Below, piece by piece: positions 15,148-28,100 of a stretch of 64,000 nt of DNA. Under the pieces are notes generated by a model. The model was not told where the DNA came from. It did no database searches and was given only the letters and a program-made list of their open reading frames with translations. The translations under genes were made by a program, and so were the position numbers. This DNA is from Macquaria australasica (lineage: Eukaryota > Chordata > Actinopteri > Centrarchiformes > Percichthyidae), in the NCBI GenBank assembly GCA_005408345.1, contig SEMN01000070.1, positions 1,541,001 to 1,605,000 on the forward strand, in the 5' to 3' direction. Every line of letters starts with the position of its first letter. Positions within the stretch are counted from its first letter, which is position 1.

Positions 15148-18100
15148 TTACTATGTGGTAGTAAAAGACCAACAGAGAAAAATAGCACAAATTCTAACAA
15201 AGCAAAATACTGCTCATCTTCAAACATGTACTTGTTCCACACAAATAACAGCAGAAACAGAAGTGATTTTCTTGAACTTTTACTTGTGTTTTCTTTGCAT
15301 CTATGTTGCATCTAAAGTATATCACAAACACTGGCTTTTATACATTTCCGGTCAGATAGCACCCTGTATATGCTCTTTTATCTCTCACTTGCATCCTCTC
15401 TGTTTCAGACATGCACTTAAGTTTCTTTACTTTGGCTCACTGTGCTCTAAATTGTCCCTATATAGACGCTGACAGGATGTCCCACTTTGAGCGCTCAGAG
15501 AGGGCCGGTCGGCAGGGGCAGCGGCATAAACACCACCGCTGGAGTGGACCAGATCATTTCCACAGTGATAGCAGGTTGGTTAGGCTTGAAAGATAAAGAA
15601 AAAAGAAGAAAAGAAGTAAAAAGTAGAAATGTAAAAACACAATAAAGCCAACATCATTCTATTTTTCGGTCTGCTCGACCCTCTGTGACTGTTTATTTCT
15701 CTGGCTATTCATCTCTATCTCAGGGCCCATGTCTTCCAGCACTATGATGGTCTCAAGGCTTCAAGGATCTCTTCACGGCCCGTCCCCTCTGAAGGCAGGC
15801 AGCATGGCTACATGACAATGCTGGATGAACTCACACTCGAACACATGACTCAGGACTGCAGCTCCCTCAAGAACCAGCTGCTCAGGCTCAAAACGTTACT
15901 ACAGGTTCGACCCACGTTAGCAAAAAGATGTGAATGAACACAAACGCGTATGCTTGCATGTACCAAAACTCGCACACTCTTACACATATACTGTCCAGTG
16001 ACAGGAAACTCTGTGACCCTCATATGTTTGTCATCTTTCTAATGCTGTTGCATCACCCTTTGAAGAAGTCACACACAAATAACATCCAGATCATGTCACC
16101 ACTCCGAGGCTTTTATTTTGGTCTTATAATTAGGCCACATACTGTGAACTGTCAGGATTTTGGGTTTGATTTCAGCTTCTGTTTTGTCTATTAAATACAG
16201 CTTTAATATTATTTTGCTAGAGGGTTAATTTGAATAATCTTCTTAGGTTTGCCAGGAGTACACTGCATCACTGTCCTCAGGTGTTCAGCATGAGCGACAT
16301 AAAAAGTATTTTCTGACAAAATTGAACTAAGCTAGTTTTATTTGTAATGTGGTTCCACTTTAAGTATTTAAAAGGTTTTAAATGTCATCACACAGTGCTG
16401 CTGCACTGCACATAGATACTGTATATAAACTAAGAAAGATGTTAAGACAGATGTTTATAGGTAAAGAGATATGGAAGTCTTTGTGGTTTTAATGTGCTGT
16501 ATCAGTCTCAGAGGTTTTTTCAAGTTATTAGATACTCTGGGCCTCCTTCTTTTGAAATGCACAGGATGTGATTTGTGTTGCGCATTTGTGCTTGCTTGTT
16601 TGCATGCATGCATATCTCTGTGCTTGTGTGAAACTGATCACTTAATAGATCGTTCTCTGTCAGTATGTCGGTCTGAGAAATCCATTTAATGGGAAAAAAG
16701 AGAGGGTGACAGGGAAGGAAGAGAGAAATAAAAGATGTCAGCTATAGAAATGTACACTTACATATGAGATGAAAACACAAAACCCACACTCCTACAAAAC
16801 ACACAGCCCCATCTAGGAAATTGCCGAAATGCACAGAGGCACTTCACACTTCACACTTCACACTGTGTAAAATGAAATTATCTTGAATGCCTTGACTCAG
16901 TTTACCCTCTACAGCATAAAAAGTGATATTTGCGTTTGCATTTAAATCAAATGTATCCTTCACATGTGTTCATTGTGCTCACTGCAATTAGTCAAACGCT
17001 TTGGCTGTATACCCTCAAGAGGGAAAATATTTCTGCTGGCCCATTTTTAGTATGATCTTGAACTCAAGGTAGCAACTGTAAAATGAGCCTCCAGCCTTGC
17101 TGAATCCTAATTCATCTTTCCTTTTTTTTTTTTGCTAACAGGCAGACATCCAACACAGAACTATTTACACATGTTTATACTTATATCTGTTTATACACAA
17201 GATGAAATATGGACCTGCTTTGGGAAAAAATACCCCAGTTTTGCATTTATTAAGCAGTCTCTCAAGTGAGGAAATGTATTGAACTGAATGTTCAAAAACA
17301 TACTCAACAACTCTGCCGCGGGTATCTAACATTGGTGACTGACAGTTCAGGGTCAGCAGAGCATACGTGCTAAAGACTGAACTTATTCCACTGTAGTAAA
17401 AGTTTGCTCTTGATGCATGCCTAATGCAATTGTTATTGATCCAACTCACTGTGTACTTTGTGTCTGTGTGCCTGCTCCTGTGCGTGTGTTTGTTTGTTTC
17501 CAGCTTGAGGATACAGACTCTCCAGCAGATGTTCCTGAGGAGATTGAAGATAATACCACTGCATCACAGGTAAGATACCTTACATTAGATTTATAGCGGC
17601 GATCGATTGGATATGCTGTGTATACATTTTTTTTTTTTCTCCATTTTCCAACTGAGGTAGTTCGCTACAACCTACAGTATACTGTTTGTGTGTGTGTTTT
17701 CAGTTGGAGGAGCTGATTAAGGAAGTGCAGGTCCTCAGAGAGGAACTAAGAAGTCGAGACAAGACCATTGCTCAGCTCACATTGCAGTGTCAACAGCTAC
17801 AACATCATCATCAGCGGGAACAAATGGTGAGTTGGTGTGAACAGGACTGATACAAGTGAAAAGTCTGAAAAGGGGACTGCATACTACATGGGGAGAAATA
17901 TAGTTACAGTGTAACCATTCAGTTCCAGGAATACATTGCCCCCCTGACTTAGGCACTTCCAATAAACTTCTACAGGTGCTGGATCAAAAAACAAATTGAA
18001 GACAAAAGTCAGACAAAAGATCCACACACTGTACTGATAGCTCCCTGCAAATTTGACAATTGTCAAATAGGTTTGACAACGCCTGACAAAGATCTCTGTT

Positions 18101-20229
18101 GGATCGAAACGTAGCTCTGTTAAATTAAATTTGCTGGGAGCTATCAGCACAGTGTGTGGATCTTTTGTCTGACTTTGACGCTGACAGAAATTACACTAGA
18201 CAGTTGATCTTTTTATTTAGGTACAGCATATGAGTTATTTCTGCTGTTGATGTCTGTTGTTTGATGTTTTAAAGTACAAATCACAAATTTACCTCAAAGG
18301 GCAACAAATAACAGCCTCTATCCTTAGACCCTTGACTTGGATAAGGGAAAAAAACAGGAAAAAAGGGAGAAACCTCAGAAAGAGCAAAAGAGGAGGGATC
18401 CCTCTGTCAGGATGGACAGACATACAATTAGTGTTGTATATATTGAGTATACAGAAAGAACAATGGTGAAATTACAATATTAGATAAATTAAATGCAAAC
18501 ATATATGAAGATTGTGAAGAATCAGACAAGACATGGAAAATGTTTGGACTTCATGTTACCTCAAAAGAATGTATATTTGCTAGTACGAAGGGCTGTTATC
18601 AAGGAGCTCCAGTTTAGGGAAAATAGCAGCATCCTCTTTATGATAAGATGCAAAGGTTGGAAATTTATTGTACATTCTACATGTATCTAGAAATGAGTCT
18701 CAAAATAGTCATAACTATGGTGGCACTAATCACTGACAGAAAGTAATGATCAAGGCTCATACACTGTGAATGCCAGTGCAACATGTAGAATATCAATACA
18801 GGCTCATATTCAGCTGAGTATTTGTACAGAATCTGGGCGTGTTCTTCAAGCACGTACAAACAGGGCAATAGTAGCTCCAGTGCTCATGTTTTCCGATTGC
18901 TTTCATGTCCTGCAAGCATGTAGCTTCTCTTCTCATAGTTCACCTCCTTGACACCAATTCTCTTCACAGATCTGAGATAGCTAAGCATGTCTGCGCACAA
19001 CTACTGCCTTCTATTATCTTTTGTTTACACATCATTCCAGGTTTATCAGATCAGACAAAGAGAAAGAGGGAATAGTGAACAAAGACATGTGAAAATATTT
19101 TCTGTATTTATGTGATTACCCTGTGCTTTGTAGCATATTGAAGACAGAGAGGGATTTATAAAAACACAGCATGGAAGGCGAGTGCTACATGTACAGGTCC
19201 ACTGTTCAGCTTTCTAGTGGTCAGTGAAGACACACTGTAGTACCCTTTATTGTAGGTGGGAGTTCAGTTTCTGCTCGGTATGTTGCCGGACTCCTACCTA
19301 CACTCAACTTTGTGTACTCGCACGGTTTGCAACTGCCTACCAATAACCTTCGTTCTGTTCGCTTTTAGCTGGCTCCAATCTCCACTCTAACATTCATTAG
19401 TGTCTTGACCAGGCTCCCTTGTTAGCCAAACAACCGCATGCTTGGCTGACATTATTCAAATCCCTACCGTATCGAGAAATACCAAAATGTCAAAGCAAGG
19501 CCTGTCCTCCAGTCTCCCTGCCGCATACCATCTCTCCAATTACAATTAGCACCCACCCACAGCAGGTTCTTCAGTCCTGCACAATATTGTTGCACCCTCA
19601 CCCTCAACAAGCGAAGAGAGTAAGAAAACGCGAGGACATATTTTCAGATGTGTGTCTGACATTAATGAATGTAGAGGCGGAAAGAGTGAAGATGTTGGGG
19701 GAAGCAGAGAGAAGATAAGGAAACAGAGGTATTTACACTGCTGACTCTGTGTTGAGGCACTATGTGGGCACCCGGTGTTAGGTTAGAGGAATGCTGGAGA
19801 GGCTTTGTGTTCTCATGGTCTCTGATGTCCCTGCAGTACAGGGTCGAATAATGATGAAGCCAAAAAACAAACAGACACATAAGGCTTGGATCCGTTTAAT
19901 GTGCCGACGAACCCTGAATTTCTGGTTGTGAGAAAATAACAATTAGAACAACACTGGTTCAGAGTCTGTGAAGATTGACAGTCATTTTGTTCAAATGTTA
20001 TCCCGAATTTAAAAAGTCAAAGGCTGCTGGACCTGCTGTTTGTCCTTGAAATTGGTTAAGAGATTATATTGCAGTTGGTAAAGAGTCAAGTAAACAGAGG
20101 GAGGTGAAGTGTTGAAGGGAAACTGCTGAGAGACAGAAGGGGGAAGAGCTGACTGAATTGAACATAATGGAGTAATGAGAAAACAATAGAGGAGCTGTGT
20201 GTGGCAGGGAGAAAGTCTATTGCAGTATA

Positions 20230-20263
<34 letters not shown>

Positions 20264-22349
20264 ATGTGTGAAGGGCTGAGAGGAGAGGATGGGAGCGAAA
20301 ATGAAATAATGGGAGAGAGAAAAGTGGAACTATCAAAGATAGAAAACTGATTTCTCAGTCTTGACAGAATGCAGTTCTGGATGCTGCTTCCACCGCTGTT
20401 GAGGCAGACTGCTCATGATTATGCACTCTTCTTGTTTGAGCTGCATTGAAGTTTTTTCACCAAGGCTGGCAAAAAACAAGCAATATCTGTCGGATTCTGC
20501 TATAGTCTTTGCAGCCAAGCTCTGCTGTTGCTCTGCTATTTATTCACATATAAGAGAGACAATATGAGATTTAGTGCTAGATTCTTTAAACATCATTAGT
20601 TGCGCTGATGTTCTATATCAATATTGAATTGAGTTAATAGTTTGAGTTTAAAAAAGGCTGATAATATATTGCTCACATTAGGTTGTCAGTCAAAGTGGTT
20701 TGTCGGTAAACATTTTAACAGATGAAAATACCGGTAATATTGGGTGAACATGTGCTTAAAGTAAATGTCAGTGAGTTTAATTTACTGCAGGATATCTAAA
20801 TTACCATGTAAGGGTAATTCTAGCCATTTACAACCTGGGTTTGATTTTCCCTGATTTGGCCATCATGCCTGTCAGTTCAAATCAAAATATTGCGTGATAA
20901 TTTGCTGACTCCCGGTTTTCCTCCACATTAGATCTGAAAAAGTGGAGATACATGATGATATTTCATTGCTTCGGCAGAGATTTTTTGTCTGTTCATACTT
21001 TTAAATAAGGCTTGGATCTGTTTAATGTGCCAACGAACCCTGAATTTTTTTGTGGAAACCATGTGGGTGTTTTTCCTGCTATGTTTACTGCTTACAGGTT
21101 GTATACATAGACAACCAGTGATGCTAAATGAGAGATATTAAAACCAACAGATTTTATTTTTTCATGACTTGTTCCATGCTCTTCTAAATATCTTAGTAAA
21201 TATCTATTGAAGTATTTTTTAAAAACTTTTAAGCCATTTATGATTTAAAAGTTGAATCGAGGTGGGTCCAATTGCACTGTGGGTGTTTTATTGAAAGGGG
21301 CATACTTTCAGTACTTTTGTTTTGCCTTTTAAACTTTTTCTTTGCCGTGTTTGATTTTATATGACTGCTCTACAGAGTAACAAGCTTTCAATCAGTGTGA
21401 ATGTAGAAGTAGGAAAATGTAGCCCAGGTTAAAAACAAGATAAATAATACAACATTCAATTATTGTGTAATAAGCTTTCTTTCATTGATTCATTTATTCT
21501 TGCCTGCTCAGCCTGCTCAAGGACGGCAGTTCAGGTGTCAGTGCCACCACCAGAGGGCTCCCCCTTCACTTCGACAGAATGACAGACAGATGGACAAACG
21601 GATGCAGCATCACTATGACAAGGCCACCCAGACATACTGGAGACCACCGAGCCATGCCGTGAGTCCAAACATTCACAACACCCATAACGGCACCCCTGAC
21701 AAGTGCTCTCTTTCAACCTTTGTTTTGCAAAGCAGGATTTCTAAAATCTGAAAGTGGTTAAGCTTAAAATGTGTGTGTTTCAACTTTATTTCAACAATTA
21801 TAAAGCTATTATTCAGGATTTGCCTGATGCAGTAGTGCACATCTCAGTTTAACATTCACATTTGGATACACTGGTGACCAGGTGCATGTGTTCAGTATGT
21901 TGCTGAGTCACTCCACTTAATTCAGTCAGCCAGTTTCCCATTTATCTGCTGCCTCTCTCTGGCCATCCATGTCTGAATTTAGATGACTGCGCCATGTCCT
22001 CTCTATGTAATACAGTTTATTAGGTTGTCAGTGGGCTTGTCACTCTGTCTCACACTCTTAATACCCACATCTCACACCGAACAGGTTCTGGTGCTAATGC
22101 AAGAGTGATGCACAAAGAGAAAATGCACAGTAGGAGGGTGGGAGGAAAAGAGAAGAGAGACTCATGGGAGGAAGGAAGTAGACAGGCAGATACTGAGAGA
22201 GAAAGATGGAAGAAGGATAGATATGTGTTCAGTAGCATGCCATAATGGCATGCTGTGTGGCAGCCAAGTATTGATTCAATAGCAGGAGTGCCACAGGCAG
22301 GGTGCCTAGTAAACACTCCCCTAATTGACCTGCTCTCAGCTAAAAGGGT

Positions 22350-22385
<36 letters not shown>

Positions 22386-25092
22386 GGCAGAGATCAGCTG
22401 TATAAGGAGATTAGATAAAGAAAAGAATAGAATGTTAAAAACTTGCCAAAGACATTTCCTGTGTTATCAGTATAATTGTAATATGATAGAAATGAGGCCC
22501 GGCCAATAGGGTTATCAACAGTGGTTAAAAGGTGTTAAAAGTATATTTTAATGTAGTAGGCTACAGAGGAAAAAATAAAGGACAGAACAAGCAAGCTCAC
22601 TAACTACTGTAGGTCCCTGCTTACCACAAGAGCATATGGTTAACAGTTGCTATGGCAACCATCAAAGCAGAGCTAGATGTCCTCAATGGGAATCATCTCA
22701 GTGGTGGGAACATCTACCTGTGACCTGTAGTACCTGGTGTATAATAATGTGCTAAAACACAAAACACAGTAAGATTGAGTTTGTGCGTTTCTCTCTGCTC
22801 TGTCTACTCCTGTTTTTGTAGATATTTCTTTTGTTTGCCACCATCCTCCCTGTCCTCTTCCTTTAACCTATGTTGCTATGTCATCACCAGAGTGGAGACT
22901 ATTTCCTGCACTGTGCTTTGCAGCATTGTGGGCAAAAACACATTATGTTAGTGACATTTTACTTTTCAGAGCATGCAATTGCTCTTAAAGGTAAGCTGTG
23001 AGTGTTTTTGTTACGGTTTCTGACAAGGTAACAAGAGAAGAGGGCACAGAATAAATAAATAACAAAGAGAAAGGGAAGTTTCTTTCTCTGTTTTTCTTAC
23101 TTTTAGATGGTATCAAAGCCGTTGTTGTCGCACTGACAGGTTTAGCACCTTCAAGTTCAGGTTCACAGTGTCCCTCATACAATGCTTCGCTTTAACCTCT
23201 TGTGTTTTTTCACACAATCTTTCAGTGTGTTTTTGAGTCTGTCTCTCTAGCTATTCTCTTTTTAACCCTTGCCATTTTTTACACAAATATTATTTTCATT
23301 TCCGCAACTCACACATTCATTGAGTTGGACTCTCTTTATTTCACTTTTCTGTACTTCTCCTCCAACACACACATGTACACAGACACACACAAATTCATCA
23401 TCTGGTGTGATCTTTATTGTTTTTTCCCTCTTGCTCTCTGAAATGCCCTTTTCTGTTGACATTTAAAGTGCCACTGTATCAGAGCACTGGAGTAGCTCTT
23501 GCCCTCTGATAGTATTTTTGAGTGCTAAGCTGAAAGGATCAGCCAAGAATAACTTGGATGTCAAAGGCCAGTAGCTCTAATCTTTTTATAGCTTTAATAC
23601 TGATATCTGGTTGCCTTATCAGTAGCCCAGAGGGTAAAATGTACAGCCTGATACTGGGAGGTCCAGAGTTGAGTCCCTGGCTGAGTCCTACCAACAACTT
23701 CAGCATGGATTTCAGGGAAATCTCACTGTGCTTTGAACTCAGATTAAGAATATAACAAAAGAGGAAACCACTGGCCTATGACCCTTGAACATGGCTATTT
23801 GAGGACATTTACTTTTTGGTGTACAATTCATTATTCATGCAACATTCTCAAGCAGTTGATATATTCTCCTCAAGGGGAGCCATTCATTCCAATCATTTTT
23901 TTCTCTGGAACCAAAACATTGTGAGCTACTGCTCTGTATGCTGCTTTAACCAATTCTACTGTTTGTGGAGACCAGGGACGCACTCATCTCCTAACATCTC
24001 CACAGTCGGTAGGAAGGCTTTGGCAACCAGCTCCTGCAGCTTCCCATTTTAATCTGCTTACAATCCAATTTTGAGCCCAAAAGCATGCTCAGGAAAAAAA
24101 AACGTCTCTCACAATAGGGTATGAGTATATGTCTGTCAATGCACAAGATGCATATTGGACACACTTGTTACAGCAAGACGCACATGTAGTGTGACATCAG
24201 AAACGACTTAAATGTCACTTGTAGAAAAATAATCTTCTTGAATAGCTCCCCAGAGCAATCACAGCAGCACAGATGTTTTCTGTGCCTCCTCTGCCTTTTT
24301 TCAACAAATAAAACATGAGCAGTATGATTTATGTAATTTCAGGTAGCACAAAAGAAAACTACGCAGGCTTGTGTTTGTGTGTGTATCTGTTTGGGTTTTT
24401 TGTTTGGTGTGTGTGTGAGAGAGACCTGATTGTCTGCATATGTTTGTTTGTGTGTGTGTGTGAGTGGGATGTGCCACATGTATCTCTTGTACTCAAGTGC
24501 AGGGCACATTCAGTGTGACTGAACAATGAGTTCAGCAGACTGAGGACTGGGGAGCCGACCTTGTTAATAACCCAGATAAACAAACACGCAGATGAGCGGC
24601 AGCGGTGAAACAATGGCAACACAATAGGCAGTGTTTCATCAGTGGCAGACAGGGAAGATAATTACAACTACCCTCCTACTCCCTCTCTGCCTTTTAAACA
24701 TCCACTTCTTCTTCTCTCCTCACACCTCCCTTTATGTCTTTTTATCGCTCCTGCTCTCTCACTGTTATTTTCTTTCTTTCTTTGTTGCTTCAGTGATTTC
24801 TTTCTTTCCCTTTATTTTTGTCTCTGTCATTCTTTCTTTGACATTACCTCTCTAATTTTTATTTATTTATTTATTTTTTACCACAAATGTAATTAGATCA
24901 ATTTGCTGTCACAGAGAAAGAGAGAAAGATAGAGGACAGGGAAGGGACAGACAGGAGGATTGAACAAGGTTAGTGATCAGTGTTAAGCTGCAGGTTGAAA
25001 GAACAGGTTTTCCTCTCTCAGATCCTGACATTACCTCTCCGCCCACATCCCCTCTGTCTGCCCCCTTGCATCACAGGCACACCATCACAAAT

Positions 25093-25181
<89 letters not shown>

Positions 25182-28100
25182 TTAATACTCAGTGAACAGC
25201 AGAGTCATCTTGGACAGGTGAGGATTTAATTGCCAAAGTCAGTGAAATGAGACATTGTGGCTAGACCTGAGGTATTAGCTGTAGCCAGCCACGAGAAGCT
25301 CTGCATAGTGGATTAGGGGATTCAAGCAGAAAGAGGCCGTTTTAGGGGCACAGCATCATGGTTTCTTCTAAAAACTGTTGTTATTTGATGAAAAGGTTGT
25401 AGGATCACAAAGAACAACTTTTACTTGACTTTTAAATTCTTGTCCCACTTCGCCAAGTTTCAAGCATCTGCTTTTGGGACTCTGCACAGCTGAAGTAGCT
25501 TAACAAATCCTGAGAGTCCATTTCATGAGAGGGCCTCTAGTGAACTACTACCATTACTGATATGGTAGTTATGTCTGTTGAGGAGAATGACATTTCAAAC
25601 ATAACTGCTTTATTTGATTTATTATTTATTATTGTTCTATCCCTTCATTTGTTTTTACATTCTCAGCTAAATGTCATTCAAGCTCTTTTGATGTATAAGT
25701 TTTTTGAAGCCCTTAACAAGCACCTACTTTTTTAGGCACAAACCTGAAAATGACATACCCAAAGAAAAATGTTTCCTGTTCTTGAACCTTTTTGTTACAC
25801 ACACGACCCCGGTCTCTTCTGAATGGTAACTCTTTGTTCTCTTTTTTATTTTAAATGACTGCTCTGTCCTGACTGCACTTTTGTTATAAAGATAAACACA
25901 ACTATTGTCACAATGACATTGGGATCTTGAAATGCTTTACACTAAATTCACGAGGCTTTGTACTTTTAAATAAATGGATAGTTTGTGAACTTTGAGTACA
26001 GCTTTAACTGGATGCTACTTGTTAAGGTTGTTGTTTTGCACCCATTTTCTTCAAATTTGCTGCCATATTCCACGTGCACTACAGTTCTTGTCACTGCCAA
26101 CTCTACTTTTGTCCCTCGAGAGTGCTGCAGACAGACGTGTGCTTCCTCTACTACCTCGTGAGCTGAGGGTGTAATGTGTGGGTGGTTTAGGCTATCTCCC
26201 CAGTGCCAGGGCCGTACTTCACCCCCACTGTGCAGGCATGACCAACCAGAAGAAGCCCTAAGTGCAGCAACAAGGAAGAGAACCCTCGCTAGCTTTCCAC
26301 TAGTCAGCAGTTGTGTTTGTTGTAAAGAACCAAGCCAGAAGTACTGTTACCAGGCATCATACCCAGGGTCTCTGTGCTGGTGGGCGAGAAATGAAAGAAG
26401 TTTTGATGAAATTGACAAAATATGAAAAACTTTTATTTTTTCCCAATTTCTGTCTTCCTGCCCTTGTGAAACTCTGTCAGCCCTTCATTGGAGAGCCTTT
26501 ACAGCGATGGAAAACTGTAAAAAATTGACAGGCTAAGCTGCTGCAGAGGTCTAATAAAGCTGCCAGACACTGTCAGAATCATTCGAGAGCCCTCCAACAT
26601 GTCCTCTTGTTCTCATCGCCTAAGGTTTTCCTCTCTGCAAATGAAGCCTCGACGGGAGGTTTTGGCCGAGACCTCCCGCTGAAACAGTTGTTGGTGTTCA
26701 AGTAAGGACATGGACGAGAGCAGATCAGGGAAACTCATTCCTCCCCCCTCCAGTAGTCGCATTAGGAGGGCTCTGAAATAGCCTGGGCTGGACCTGCTGG
26801 GAAGTTGTTACCTTCCCTTTCTCGCCTTCTATCTCTCTCTCTGCTTCTCTCTTCTATATTAGAGTCTTGTTTGAGCGGCTGCCCTCTCAGCTGAGAAAAG
26901 GAGTAGCTTTTGAAAAGGTTTTAGTCTGTCTGTCTGCTTAACGTGATGGCCCTGCTGCACCTTCACTCTGCCTCTCCGATGGGGGTCAGGAATCTTTGAA
27001 TTGCTTAACCTGAAGATTGGTTTGGTATCAAGAAAAGGGCTTGTGTTCTTCCAGGTACATGTTTGTGCACAGAGGTACAGATGCTGGTCAAATAAAATGT
27101 TCAGACGACAGAATGCATAATGTGACAAAATGAGAAAGTAGAGCATATAGACAGCAGATGTGGTAAGAAAGTGGGCTGAAATAGGACAGAAACTTACAAT
27201 GATTCTAGCTGTCTCATTGTGCTTCAGTTAGATGCTGCGTTTAAACACCTATGGATTTGACATTTTCTGTAAATAACTATACTTAAGTGTTAAATTATCA
27301 TCCTAGCAAATTGTCTTACTTTGTACGCTAGGACCAATGTACTTAAGAAACTCAGAAAAAAGGCTATCTTCAGCATATTCAGTAGACATACATCAAATTC
27401 ACAACTAGTGATGGCATTGCAGCTTTATCAAAAGAGAAAAAAACACTTCACCCCACAGCTTATAAAACGAGTCCTGTCAACTTTCAAAGTGATGGGTGGA
27501 AAAGTTATATAGCAGTCTTTTTGTTTTTTGTTGCTTCACCTGTGAAAACTGTTTACCTTTCCAGTGTAACCTTGTTTTTTTGCACTGCTTATGATGGAGT
27601 GCTCTTCTACAATGGATTGTAGGCTAGGCATTAGGGGTGGCTGATAATGGTCTTGACTCTATATTTATGTAAAAAGTATAACAATTATACAGTAGCAGGA
27701 AAAAATGTTTTCCAGAGTGGCCCAGGGAGACACAACATAAAATGATGATTGGAAGTGGATGTTTTATAGGATAATGAGTGTAATAATGTGTAAATCAGTG
27801 TGATAAACTCTAAATGAGCAGATATACACATTATAGTGGCAGGAGGTTTGGAAAGCAATGTTTTGCTTCATGTTTGTGTTTGGATACAATTTCATTTTAA
27901 CAATAGCTTATAAGTGTATACAGTACTCTTATATGTGTGTGTGTATTCATGTGTTAAACATTTCTCAGTGTCACGCTATTTTGACCTCATCCCACTGACC
28001 CGCCGGTGGCCTGGTTATCACACACCCATGATGTGCAGCCAAACATAGTTAAGAAGAGCGTATGCACATCACATGCAGGTGCAAGGCTATAATCAGCATT

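Larger units (their letters stand above)
12286..15465 (+). other. ccser2 intron (3.2 kb)
   Basis: Contains a fold-back element (13401-13773), a purine-rich stretch with a poly-A run near 14142-14158, and two TG microsatellites (14889-14939 and 15106-15148). No exon is supported. Confidence 0.8.
17827..21511 (+). other. ccser2 intron (3.7 kb)
   Basis: Contains a palindromic element (18001-18180), a TG microsatellite (20232-20261) and a 41-base direct repeat (19881-19921 and 21007-21047). No further exon is supported. Confidence 0.8.

Noticed and set aside
23618..23690. Functional tRNA gene
   Set aside because: The A- and B-box-like motifs are present, but acceptor and anticodon stems do not pair. 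Listed as a SINE relic instead.
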